A stretch of 51,892 bases of DNA from Porticoccaceae bacterium (lineage in GTDB: Bacteria > Pseudomonadota > Gammaproteobacteria > Pseudomonadales > Porticoccaceae): positions 1 to 51,892 of the forward strand of contig JABILI010000011.1 of the NCBI GenBank assembly GCA_018654575.1, in the 5' to 3' direction. This document shows positions 35,542 through 44,662 of this stretch, one piece after another. Position numbers and translations under genes: made by a program. Numbering within the stretch: the stretch's first letter is position 1; each line of letters starts with the position of its first letter. Under the pieces are notes generated by a model. It ran no database searches. It saw only the letters and a program-made list of their open reading frames with translations, and had not been told where the DNA came from.

Positions 35542-38235
35542 TTATAGTTCTAAGATGAAATCTACACCCCAAACTTCTGGCTCACCATACTGAGCCACGC
35601 TAGTACCCAGTGAGTCACCATAGTTGAACGAGAAGTTTCTATGGTCATCATCAAAGATGTTACGACCCCAGAATGCAATTGTCAGGCTACTGCCAGTCAA
35701 CTGCTTAGTCCACGCTAGACGAGTGTTTACAATTATGCGCTCATCATTCATTAACTGCTCAAATACAACAGGCGCATCGCCACCTGGGACTGCATCAGTG
35801 TTGTAGACAGCTGAGTTTAAGGCGATTGGAGACCTCTCATCCTGCCAGTTACCATTTAGAGTCCAATGTAGGGTGCTGTCAGCTTTTCTCATAAGCGTCC
35901 AGTCGACATTAAAGTTCAATGAACTATCAGGGGAACTGCGCTTAGCCAGATGAGCCGTTTCCATCACTACGCTGCCATTAGCTGCATCAGTAATAAGAGC
36001 GGGGAAGTTTTCAAAATCACCATTATTAATAGTGTAGGCCAATGAAACCAGCATATCATCAGTCGCGCTGAACATTAGGCTAGTTTCAAGACCATCTCGC
36101 TTAGTTGATCCTGAGTTAGTGATTGAACTAGATACTGTTCCATTATCGTTGGCTAACAACTGAGAAACCTGCAGGTTGTCATACTCATACTTAAAAAGAG
36201 TAGCATTTAAGCGAGCTCGGCCATCCATAAAATCAGATTTAAAGCCAATTTCCATACTAGTGATTTCTTCCTCATCAAAGCCGTCGGCAGTATCATTAGC
36301 TGCATCATAATGAGAACCATTGAAACCACCACTACGATAACCCGTTGCGTAGCTTGCATATAAGTTAGTATCATCACTAACGAAGTACTGCACGCTAACT
36401 TTTCCTGAGAGGTTGTCAAAGTCTTTACTAAAGCTCTTACCATAAACTCCCGCCTTCTCTGGTTGGTTCATAGCATTGGCGTTATCGACATAATAAGCGC
36501 CTGGAGCTTGACCACAGAAAAAGCCAAAGAAACAAGCTGGGCTTGCTGATGAGCGGTGGAGATACGTAATATCCTTCTCTTCCTCGGTATAACGCAATCC
36601 GGCGGTGTACGCCCAAGCGCTATCATCTGCTCTGTAGGTCATCTGACCATAGAGAGAGGTTGCTTCCGTTGCGATGTCATAAGAAGTCGTTCCTGTAAAG
36701 GCAATTGGGAATACTGAAGTTTGGTTATTTCGAGATTCCGAATCCTCATCGTAATAGTAGAAACCAAGGACATAGTCTAGATTATCCCCTGAACCCACCA
36801 TTTGGAACTCTTGACTAAATTGCTCGTGCTCAATCGTTGCGTAGTTACTAAACAGCGGTGCACTGCCATTATTATTAATTGCGTCAATCAAAGACTGTGC
36901 AATCATGAACTCATAAGAGGCTGGTACATAAGGGCCACCCACCGAATCAAACATTAATCCGCCGATTGTCAGCAGAACAAGGTCAGGAACTACACCTGTG
37001 GAAATACCATTAGCTCCCATGGTGACGGTATTGTCCATTCCGTCGAGATCTCCCTCATTGAGGTTACTAACCTCACGGATACCCGTGATTGACTTAAATT
37101 CAACATCACCTTTATCCCACGTTAAGGTCAAGGAATGTGCGTCGACATCATTGGCTGAGCGTTGATCCGAATCGTTTGACCCTGTGCTAGGGCGCGATCC
37201 ATCCTGAGACAATACGCCATTAGCAAAGGCTGCGTAGTCCGAAATCCACTGGCTCAACTGTGCAATATGAGTTGCGCCACCAGCCGCCTGGGCGGCACTG
37301 ATGGGAGAGTATGGAGGGCCATATGCAAGATATGGAAGGCCACCTTGAGTTGCAAGTAAGGAGTTGAGACGGTCTGTACTTGAAATAGTCACATTGTTTG
37401 GATACCCAGCTGCATTTTTAAGTCCGCCTCCTAGGGGATTAAAGCCGACTACGTTTAGCGCCTGAGCAGTTTCATCTAACTCATTGTGAGCATAAGAGTA
37501 ACTTGCATTGAAATTTTCTGTCAGATCCCAGTCCATCATAAAACGATGACCAGACCGGTTAACATTCTCTAAATCTTCACCACCTTCGCGAGTATTTTCA
37601 TACAATCCATCACGAGTGCGGTCATAAGCAGACACTGCAATTGAAAGGCTGTCAGATAAAGGTAGGTCTAACCGAGCGTTCATACCTTCATGATTATAAT
37701 CACCACCAGAAACCTTAACTTTTAAACCAAACTCATCAGAGGGCTTTTTGGTGATCATGTTAACTGCACCACCGGTGGAGTTACGACCATATAATGTGCC
37801 CTGAGGGCCCATTAGCACCTCAATACGCTCTAGGTCCATTGCATCGACGCCATTACCAGCGGATTTGCCAAGGAATATTCCGTCGACATAAATTGCATTG
37901 GCTGGATCAGTCGAAACACTGTTCGCATTACCAGAACCGACGCCACGTAAATTAATACTTACATTACCCCGCGATGAAGGAGCTTCGAAACCACTCATAC
38001 CTGGTGTAGCTGTGAACAAATCAAGAATATTTGCAACGCCGCGGGCTTCAATATCGTCCGCCCGAAGAGCCGTCATCGATATCGGCGTATCTTGCATACT
38101 TTCTGCTTTTTTCTGCGCCGTTACTATAATTTCGTCCATAGTGAATTCAGCTGTTGTTGCAATTGTTGCATTGCCTGCAAGGACAGCACCTAACAAAACG
38201 TTTTTATAAAATATGGCTTTACTAGAGTTTGACAT
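35542..38235 (-). CDS. TonB-dependent outer-membrane receptor
   Basis: About 897 residues from ATG 38235; GAGGAG abuts the ATG at 38241, so the second ATG has the better spacing. A signal peptide (YKNVLLGAVLAGNATIATTA) is followed by the TonB box MDEIIVTAQK, the plug domain (DTPISMTALRADDIEARGV; YVDGIFLGKSAGNGVDAMDL; GTLYGRNSTGGAVNMITKKP) and a long beta-barrel. These receptors import bulky scarce substrates using TonB energy. Its neighbours, a sulfatase, 3-alpha-HSD and Rieske/P450 genes, suggest a lipid or steroid ligand rather than a siderophore. An AraC gene lies upstream with a 447-base control region between. Confidence 0.93.
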   Translation of the reverse strand: MSNSSKAIFYKNVLLGAVLAGNATIATTAEFTMDEIIVTAQKKAESMQDTPISMTALRADDIEARGVANILDLFTATPGMSGFEAPSSRGNVSINLRGVGSGNANSVSTDPANAIYVDGIFLGKSAGNGVDAMDLERIEVLMGPQGTLYGRNSTGGAVNMITKKPSDEFGLKVKVSGGDYNHEGMNARLDLPLSDSLSIAVSAYDRTRDGLYENTREGGEDLENVNRSGHRFMMDWDLTENFNASYSYAHNELDETAQALNVVGFNPLGGGLKNAAGYPNNVTISSTDRLNSLLATQGGLPYLAYGPPYSPISAAQAAGGATHIAQLSQWISDYAAFANGVLSQDGSRPSTGSNDSDQRSANDVDAHSLTLTWDKGDVEFKSITGIREVSNLNEGDLDGMDNTVTMGANGISTGVVPDLVLLTIGGLMFDSVGGPYVPASYEFMIAQSLIDAINNNGSAPLFSNYATIEHEQFSQEFQMVGSGDNLDYVLGFYYYDEDSESRNNQTSVFPIAFTGTTSYDIATEATSLYGQMTYRADDSAWAYTAGLRYTEEEKDITYLHRSSASPACFFGFFCGQAPGAYYVDNANAMNQPEKAGVYGKSFSKDFDNLSGKVSVQYFVSDDTNLYASYATGYRSGGFNGSHYDAANDTADGFDEEEITSMEIGFKSDFMDGRARLNATLFKYEYDNLQVSQLLANDNGTVSSSITNSGSTKRDGLETSLMFSATDDMLVSLAYTINNGDFENFPALITDAANGSVVMETAHLAKRSSPDSSLNFNVDWTLMRKADSTLHWTLNGNWQDERSPIALNSAVYNTDAVPGGDAPVVFEQLMNDERIIVNTRLAWTKQLTGSSLTIAFWGRNIFDDDHRNFSFNYGDSLGTSVAQYGEPEVWGVDFILEL

Positions 38236-38292
38236 GTTCATCTCCTCATCCTAGTTTGATCCTAATGTAATAGATTAATAATTATTATTAAC

Positions 38293-38326
38293 AACTGCAG
38301 AATCCCTTTTAAGGAACTCTGCTGTT
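38293..38326. promoter_or_regulatory. Interrupted 34-bp palindrome upstream of TonB receptor
   Basis: AAC-t-GCAGA-atc-CCTT-TT-AAGG-aac-TCTGC-t-GTT is symmetrical about its centre apart from the lower-case positions. It lies 58-91 bases before the receptor ATG, where an operator or a transcript-leader hairpin would act. There is no T-run, so it is not a simple terminator. Confidence 0.5.
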
Positions 38327-38681
38327 TAGTCACTCAGTCGCACTTATTGCGTCAAACAACTCGCTATGAGCTGTGTCTCCAACATTTTGCAATCAACACT
38401 GTAGAAGACAGTTTTGACGAAAAACATGGTAGATTCGTTTGACGTTGATCCAACTATAAGCAAGCTAGCTAAGGGTCTTACAGATCAAAATCATTCAACT
38501 TTTTGTACTTAAACCGCCACAAGATTGTCTTTTGAGTACATTTTTCTTAGCACACCCGCCAAGCCTTTGAATTGCCTCAATATTATTAAGGTTCACTAAA
38601 ATGGGCTTCGCTACTCTAAAATCGCTAATTTAGTCTCTATGGACTATGCATGTACTTGAAGCTATCAGGGGCTAGGAGGGG
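38327..38681. other. Long non-coding control region between TonB receptor and AraC gene
   Basis: No gene was found here. The 7-base motif TTTGACG occurs at 38413-38419 and 38438-38444, and inverted as CGTCAAA at 38350-38356; these are possible AraC-type sites. The rest shows no structure that I can name. Confidence 0.35.
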
Positions 38682-39755
38682 CTATAAACTGGATTTTTCG
38701 CGGTACATCTTTGGTGTCATTCCCGTCCAATTTCGAAAAGAACGCACAAATGAGCTAGGCTCGGTATAACCCAGTAGGTAGGATAAATCATTTATTTTGA
38801 TCTTAGAATTACTCAGATGTTCCACAGCAGAGGCACAACGCAGTTCGTCCTTGAGAATTTGATAGCTAGTTTTTTCGGCCAATAGCCGCCGACGTAGACT
38901 TGATTCAGACATGTGTAGCTTTGCAGCAATTTCTGAAAAAGTCGGCATCCCTTGCTCAAAATCTAGTCCTACCAATGACTTAATTGCCGCGCTAGTGCTT
39001 GCAGGCTTCTTTTCGGAGAGTATCAATTCATACACTGTGTTCTTAAGAAACTCCTCTAAAGACTCAGCCGTTTGAACCAATCTGAAATCTAGAAACTCCT
39101 CGGCAAATACTAACTGATTAATCTCAGCATCAAATTTCACGGAGCAATCTATCAATTTTTCTACTGAGATAGTGTAGGCTTCACCAACTTCTGGTGCAGA
39201 GATTTGGAGTAAATGGGCTTCTATTGTGCGTCCAATCAGCCAACCACAGAGCGCATGCCAAACAAGGAGCCCGGAAGCTTTTATAATGGTGTCGTAAGAA
39301 TCATAACGATCCCAATCAGCCGGAATAAAAACCTTATCTACATTGAGAGGATCAATATGATACTTGAGATGGCAAAAACCTTGATTCTGATGAACTGAGA
39401 TTTTGTATCCACTGATAGGATACAGCAAAGCGTCAAACCTTTGAGCTCTATTCAAAGCCTCACCAAGGGTCTTGCAACCAATCAGGCAGCGGCACAACAT
39501 CTCAAATATTTCGCTACCAACCCCAGCTGCCCAAGGAAGCTGGCGGCGCAGGGTTTGCATGGCCAGTACAGATTGTTTAAACAGCTTGGAATAGTCGTAG
39601 GCAGATAGAATACTCTCATCTGGAGCCTGTTGAATGGCCTCTACGCTTAACCCTGCACTCTTCGCTATCACCTGAACGTCTAGGCCTATGCGCTGGAGGT
39701 AATCCACTAAGCGCTTAAATTTAATAGCGGCAATACCTATATACCGTGAGCTCAT
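38682..39755 (-). CDS. AraC-family transcriptional regulator
   Basis: A 357-residue regulator. The C-terminal double helix-turn-helix is clear (AAKLHMSESSLRRRLLAEKT; LSYLLGYTEPSSFVRSFRNW; then TGMTPKMYR). The N-terminal 220 residues match the arabinose-binding-like domain found in OruR/ArgR-type AraC members (Arabinose_bd). It is transcribed towards the TonB receptor and divergent from the membrane protein-OYE unit, and so may control either or both. The ligand is unknown. Confidence 0.88.
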   Translation of the reverse strand: MSSRYIGIAAIKFKRLVDYLQRIGLDVQVIAKSAGLSVEAIQQAPDESILSAYDYSKLFKQSVLAMQTLRRQLPWAAGVGSEIFEMLCRCLIGCKTLGEALNRAQRFDALLYPISGYKISVHQNQGFCHLKYHIDPLNVDKVFIPADWDRYDSYDTIIKASGLLVWHALCGWLIGRTIEAHLLQISAPEVGEAYTISVEKLIDCSVKFDAEINQLVFAEEFLDFRLVQTAESLEEFLKNTVYELILSEKKPASTSAAIKSLVGLDFEQGMPTFSEIAAKLHMSESSLRRRLLAEKTSYQILKDELRCASAVEHLSNSKIKINDLSYLLGYTEPSSFVRSFRNWTGMTPKMYREKSSL

Positions 39756-39841
39756 TCCCTACCCATTAAATAGTTTTAAAAACACCCTTTGGCGACGAAC
39801 TTAAATGCTAACAACTTCGAATTCTAGCGCCATGTCATTTG

Positions 39842-40387
39842 ATGTATAGACGTATAAAAATGAATACATCTTCATTATGTATGAGAATCTCTGCTATGGC
39901 ACAAGAAATAACAAATTATTTGAAACGTGAATGTAGTGTAAATGGACTAACAAATGCCTTCTTTAATGGTTTGATCTGTTGGCTGCTGATTAAAAATAAT
40001 GGGACTATCACCTGGTGGGGACAGCACAACTTCGGATACGATATTATCGCGACTGGATTCATCCTTCCATTCATAGTGACCCTCATAGTCATACCCATTC
40101 AGCGCCGGAAAATGGCTAAAAGCAAAACGCCAGAATTTCACTTCGACCGATCCATAAGTGCTCACGCTTTTCTCTGCCGGTTCCCCAAATCATTGGCGGG
40201 CAAAGCTTTTTACTTCGGTTTAATCGGTATGGCAGTTATTGGAGGGTTAAGCCTATTACTGCTCGCACTTATTGGCGTGCAAGACTTTACCTCACTTGAA
40301 TACTCTATTTTTAAAGGTCTCTGGGCTGGTCTTTTATCTGCCGTTTTGGTCGCGCCTATGATTTTACTCGCGCTTGATCAAAACTAA
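39842..40387 (+). CDS. Uncharacterised four-helix membrane protein
   Basis: I do not recognise this gene. It encodes about 181 residues from ATG 39842; ATGs at 39860 and 39896 are alternatives and none has a good ribosome site. About four membrane segments are visible: AFFNGLICWLLI, ATGFILPFIVTLIVIPI, FYFGLIGMAVIGGLSLLLLA and WAGLLSAVLVAPMILLAL, with a basic cytoplasmic loop (RRKMAKSK) between the second and third. It ends 14 bases before the FadH-type reductase and is probably co-transcribed with it. The AraC gene is divergent from it. No function is proposed. Confidence 0.7.
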   Translation: MYRRIKMNTSSLCMRISAMAQEITNYLKRECSVNGLTNAFFNGLICWLLIKNNGTITWWGQHNFGYDIIATGFILPFIVTLIVIPIQRRKMAKSKTPEFHFDRSISAHAFLCRFPKSLAGKAFYFGLIGMAVIGGLSLLLLALIGVQDFTSLEYSIFKGLWAGLLSAVLVAPMILLALDQN

Positions 40388-40401
40388 GAGCCGGCTGATA
40401 T

Positions 40402-42525
40402 ATGAAATATCAGAAACTCCTCTCAAGCGGCTCAATTGGTGGCCTAACACTCAAAAACCGTATAGTGCTTGCAGCTATGGGCTCAAACTACGCAGGTGCC
40501 GACGGACATGCCACTGAAAAACTACAGGCATATTACGAAGAGCGTGCCAAAGGCGGTGTTGGTTTAATTATTCTAGAGACATCAGCTGTTAGTTGGCCGG
40601 CCGGGGCATCAATGCCTTACATGCTGGGGTTTTCTAAAGATGAATTCATTCCCGACCTGCAATCACTGACCAATCGAGTCCACAAGCATGGCGCCAAAAT
40701 TGCTGCCCAGCTAAATCACAGCGGCAAAGTCGCACAAGAAGATACGATTGCCGGTCGTTTGATTCCGGTGCCCTCAATACCTGACAAGCAACGTAGTGAT
40801 CTCATGCCTTTGCTGTCATCCGCAGAGCTTTCCACCTTTATCAAAGGTGCTGGCCCCGATGGAAAAGGTCCTCGTTATGAGGTGCTCTCCACAACTCTGA
40901 TTAAAGTCGAAGTACAACATTTTGCAGCCGCTGCAAAACGAGCTAAACAAGCAGGTTTTGACGCGGTGGAAATTCATGCCGGCCACGGCTATTTAATTTC
41001 CAGCTTTTTATCTCCAGCTGTCAATAAACGTACTGATGACTATGGTGGTAGCACCGAAAATCGCTCACGCCTGTTGGTAGAAATAATTCAGGCCGTGCGC
41101 GCAGAGGTCGGCCAGCATTTCCCTATCTTGGTTCGCCTAGATGCCAAAGAATATCGTATTGATAACGGCATTGTTCTAGACGATTTCTTGATTACCGCGA
41201 AACTTGCCGAACAAGCCGGGGCCGATGCTCTAGATATAAGTGCCTATGGTAATAGCAGTAAGAGTATTGCGTTCACCGAGGCTCCTCTTGTTCACGAACC
41301 CGGGGGCTTCATTCCCTTTGCCCGTCTCGCAAAAAAAGCTGTATCTATTCCAATTATTGCAGTGGGTAGAATAGAGTTACAACAGGGCGAAAATGGCCTT
41401 GCCGCTGGCGATTTTGACTTTGTTGCTATGGGCAGAAAACTTTTGGCCGATCCGGACTTACCCAATAAGGTCGATGCCGGCACTACAGGTCTAATAAGGC
41501 CCTGTATCTACTGCTATATTTGCGTCAGTCAGATATTTATCAACCAACCAATGAAATGCGCAGTCAACGCGAGTCTAGGTAATGAATATTTAGACAAAAA
41601 TATCATCTACTCTACAGCGCTGCAAAAGAAAACCTTGGTTATTGGCTCTGGCCCCAGTGGTATGGAAGCCGCGCGACTACTTGCCCTGCGTGGGCATCGG
41701 GTCAGCATTTGGGAAAAAGATAAGGATTTAGGTGGCACGGTAAGAGTAGCAGCCCTAGCCTACGAACCCAATTGGCGTTTGATTAGCTACCTTAAAAACA
41801 GCCTAGATGATCTTGGCGTAGACATCATCCTAAACAAAAAAGCCACTGCCGAGCAGATAGCCGCAGAGGCGCCAGATCAAGTAATTATTGCGACAGGTGC
41901 AATACGGACTGCTCCAGACATCAAAGGTAACGAGTTGCGTCATGTGTTCGATGGCGAGCAACTGCGGGGATTATTGTTTGGCTCCGATGCCCAAGTTATT
42001 AAAAAGCTCTCACTGTTCGAGCAAGTAATGCTGACATGCGGACGCTGGAGTCAGTTACTCCGTCATATAGGTGCCCTGCGGCTACTAAGTAGGCTGTGGT
42101 TGCCTATGGCCAAAAAAATTACAATTATTGGCGGTGATCTAGTGGGCCTGGAATTAGCAGAATTTCTTGTTGCCCGCGGGCGCAAAGTACAGGTGCTCGA
42201 GCCCTCACCAACTCTGGGGATCAATCTAAGTATTGTGCGCCGAAGCCAACTAATTCATCAGCTAAAAGAGCATGGCGCTGAACTGTTTACCCGGTGCGAA
42301 ATCAGCGAGATCACCCAATCAGGTGTTCAGTATCAAATGGATGGGAAAGCCCACATCAGTGCCTGTGGGCAGGTGATTATCGCCATGGGTGCCGAGGAAA
42401 ATCTCTCCCTTTACGAACAAATTGGGGCTTTGGGACTACCGGTTAAAGTTATTGGCGACTGCGCTGAAGTCGGTTATATTCATGGTGCAATACAGACTGC
42501 TCGAGAAGCCGTGATGTCCCTGTAA
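40402..42525 (+). CDS. Old Yellow Enzyme/2,4-dienoyl-CoA reductase (FadH/BaiH-like)
   Basis: A 707-residue iron-sulfur flavoprotein. The N-terminal FMN TIM barrel has AAQLNHSGK and EIHAGHGYLISSFLSPAVNK; the 4Fe-4S cysteines are C368-x2-C371-x2-C374-x11-C386; the C-terminal half holds FAD/NAD(P) loops (LVIGSGPSGMEAARLLALRG and IIGGDLVGLELAEFL). This is the layout of dienoyl-CoA reductase FadH and the bile-acid enzymes BaiCD/BaiH. The cysteine cluster is one residue tighter between the second and third Cys than in E. coli FadH. It reduces conjugated enones or dienoyl-CoA. It follows a small membrane protein in one unit; a decayed paralogue tail lies at 48038. Confidence 0.87.
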   Translation: MKYQKLLSSGSIGGLTLKNRIVLAAMGSNYAGADGHATEKLQAYYEERAKGGVGLIILETSAVSWPAGASMPYMLGFSKDEFIPDLQSLTNRVHKHGAKIAAQLNHSGKVAQEDTIAGRLIPVPSIPDKQRSDLMPLLSSAELSTFIKGAGPDGKGPRYEVLSTTLIKVEVQHFAAAAKRAKQAGFDAVEIHAGHGYLISSFLSPAVNKRTDDYGGSTENRSRLLVEIIQAVRAEVGQHFPILVRLDAKEYRIDNGIVLDDFLITAKLAEQAGADALDISAYGNSSKSIAFTEAPLVHEPGGFIPFARLAKKAVSIPIIAVGRIELQQGENGLAAGDFDFVAMGRKLLADPDLPNKVDAGTTGLIRPCIYCYICVSQIFINQPMKCAVNASLGNEYLDKNIIYSTALQKKTLVIGSGPSGMEAARLLALRGHRVSIWEKDKDLGGTVRVAALAYEPNWRLISYLKNSLDDLGVDIILNKKATAEQIAAEAPDQVIIATGAIRTAPDIKGNELRHVFDGEQLRGLLFGSDAQVIKKLSLFEQVMLTCGRWSQLLRHIGALRLLSRLWLPMAKKITIIGGDLVGLELAEFLVARGRKVQVLEPSPTLGINLSIVRRSQLIHQLKEHGAELFTRCEISEITQSGVQYQMDGKAHISACGQVIIAMGAEENLSLYEQIGALGLPVKVIGDCAEVGYIHGAIQTAREAVMSL

Positions 42526-42568
42526 CCACCATTAAGATTGTCTAATCAAGTAATGGCTGAGAGGTACC

Positions 42569-44662
42569 GTGTCTATGTCTATAAATACCACCACTGATCC
42601 AGTATCGTTTAGCACAGTCCGAACTAAGTTGGTGCTGCTGGCCAGCTTTATGCTTATCAACGTCGACATAACTGCTGAAGATGGGGTCCTAACACCACTG
42701 CAGGATGGTATTCCCTACAGTGAAGAACGCATCAAGTGCTCCAATTTTGAACCCACCAGACAGTCTCTATTTGGCGATCTCCATGTGCATACTAAATATT
42801 CTTTTGACTCCTATCTGTCAGGCCAGCGCAACAACCCAGATCAAGCCTACCGATATGCCAAGGGCGAATCAATCACTCTACCTGATGCTAATAACGAACC
42901 CACAGTGACGGCGAAAATTGGTCGCCCTCTAGACTTTACATCGATTACTGACCACGCCGAATTTCTCGGCCAAATCAATGTCTGTACCGAAAATTCCTGG
43001 TCCGCCGGCTACTGGTGGCCGCATTGCACAATGACCAGAGCATCTAATCTCTGGGTGCAGCTTTTATCAGCGTCTTGGTGGACTAATCTAGGGGGACAGG
43101 GGACTGATAAAACAGAGCGCTCCTTTGCCTGCACTCTCGGAGACTGTGATCAAGGTCAACTAGATTTCTGGCAGGATATTCAGTTGCAGGCAGAGCGCCA
43201 TTACGACCGCTCCAGTAACTGTAAATTTACAACTTTTGTGGGCTACGAATACACGGATGCTCCAGACCAGAAAAACATGCATCGTAATGTTATTTTTCGC
43301 AATGCCAATGTGACTAAGCTGCCCGTATCTGTTTATGAGACAGGCCGTGGTAATTTCCCCGAACTCTGGAGAAGACTTCGTGAGGAGTGTATAGACCAGG
43401 ACCAGGGCTGTGATGTTATGGCTATTCCACACAACCCCAACCTATCTGCCGGCCTGATGTTTCGAGACCCAGAAACTGATGAAGAGCGTGACAATCGTCT
43501 ATTTTTCGAACCTGTTGTCGAACTGATTCAACACAAAGGAGCATCGGAATGCCGATTTGACCACCTCCGTGGTCTAGGTGTTGGTACTGAGGACGAGCTC
43601 TGTGATTTCGAACAAGTGCTCTCAGACAACTTACATATGCTTAGCTCGGTCAATGGGGTAGTCCGCAGCGATCGCGCAGAAGAGGTTGCAATCGAATCCT
43701 TTGGGCGACGCAATATGATGCGCAATGTGCTTAAAGATGGCTTACTAATAGAACAACAAACTGGCACTAATCCATTTACCATGGGCTTTATTGGCAGCAC
43801 GGACACTCACAGTGCCACACCAGGCGGCGCGGAAGAAGAAAACTACGTAGGGCATTTAGGACGGCGCGACTCTGAATACCGCAATGTGCAGGATCATTTC
43901 TTTTCAAACCCTGGAGGCCATGTTGTAGTCTGGGCAGAAGAAAATTCTCGGGATGCTATTTTTAATGCCATCAGACGAAAAGAAACCTACGCAACCAGTG
44001 GCACCAGGCCTATTCTCCGTTTCTTTGGTGGCGCTAATCTGGACCCTGGACTCTGCGACTCCCCCACCATGATCGAGGACGCTTATGCCCAAGGCGTACC
44101 CATGGGCGGAGAGCTCAGCTCTACTCACGGCCAACCGAAATTTTTGGTCAGTGTTCAGAAAGACCCCGGGACAGCTCAGCATCCAGGCACCGACCTACAG
44201 CGCGTACAGATCATTAAGGGCTGGGTTGACAGTAAAGGTACAACCCATGAAAAAGTCTATGATGTGGCTGGAGATCCCGATAATGGCGCTGGGGTCAATC
44301 CTCTGAGTTGCAAGCCCCAGGGCCTTGGTCACAGTCAACTTTGTACCGTCTGGCAAGACCCACAATTTGATGTGCGACAAAATGCCTTTTACTACGCCCG
44401 GGCAGCGGAAAACCCCACTTGTCGCTGGAGCACGCATCAATGTCAGGCAGCTGGCGTCAATCCATTCGATAAAAGCTGCCCTGCTCAGGCGTCTGCGGCC
44501 AATGAGCGTAGTATTGCGCTCGGTGCCACTGGGGATGTATATAGTAAATGCTGCCTAGACCCAGCAACCCAACCTTTTCACTCGCCCACTATTCAGGAGA
44601 GAGCCTGGTCTTCTCCGATCTGGTACAAACCAAGCCCTCTCACTCTTGGAGATGCACAGTAA
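42569..44662 (+). CDS. DUF3604 protein (PHP-like metallohydrolase fold, exported)
   Basis: A 697-residue protein from a GTG at 42569 with AGAGG upstream; ATG 42575 is an alternative. A signal-like segment (VRTKLVLLASFMLINVDITA) precedes a PHP-like site: GDLHVHTKYSFD with H72 and H74, then SITDHAEFLG, and later GSTDTHSATPGG and YATSGTRPILRFF. These are the landmarks of DUF3604. Such proteins are common in marine Gammaproteobacteria near GMC oxidoreductases, and the reaction is unknown. The stop overlaps the GMC start by one base (TAATG). Twelve or more cysteines suggest disulfides in the periplasm. Confidence 0.88.
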   Translation: MSMSINTTTDPVSFSTVRTKLVLLASFMLINVDITAEDGVLTPLQDGIPYSEERIKCSNFEPTRQSLFGDLHVHTKYSFDSYLSGQRNNPDQAYRYAKGESITLPDANNEPTVTAKIGRPLDFTSITDHAEFLGQINVCTENSWSAGYWWPHCTMTRASNLWVQLLSASWWTNLGGQGTDKTERSFACTLGDCDQGQLDFWQDIQLQAERHYDRSSNCKFTTFVGYEYTDAPDQKNMHRNVIFRNANVTKLPVSVYETGRGNFPELWRRLREECIDQDQGCDVMAIPHNPNLSAGLMFRDPETDEERDNRLFFEPVVELIQHKGASECRFDHLRGLGVGTEDELCDFEQVLSDNLHMLSSVNGVVRSDRAEEVAIESFGRRNMMRNVLKDGLLIEQQTGTNPFTMGFIGSTDTHSATPGGAEEENYVGHLGRRDSEYRNVQDHFFSNPGGHVVVWAEENSRDAIFNAIRRKETYATSGTRPILRFFGGANLDPGLCDSPTMIEDAYAQGVPMGGELSSTHGQPKFLVSVQKDPGTAQHPGTDLQRVQIIKGWVDSKGTTHEKVYDVAGDPDNGAGVNPLSCKPQGLGHSQLCTVWQDPQFDVRQNAFYYARAAENPTCRWSTHQCQAAGVNPFDKSCPAQASAANERSIALGATGDVYSKCCLDPATQPFHSPTIQERAWSSPIWYKPSPLTLGDAQ

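Noticed and set aside
12049-38235. Genomic island or prophage with integrase and attachment sites
   Set aside because: No integrase, transposase, tRNA or flanking direct repeats were seen.
38242-38681. Riboswitch or small RNA in the long TonB receptor upstream region
   Set aside because: Apart from one palindrome no known riboswitch core or RNA gene feature could be recognised.
44548-44661. Upstream extension of the GMC oxidoreductase
   Set aside because: It overlaps the DUF3604 gene, has no family similarity, and the TAATG junction at 44662 gives a normal start right before the FAD-binding loop.
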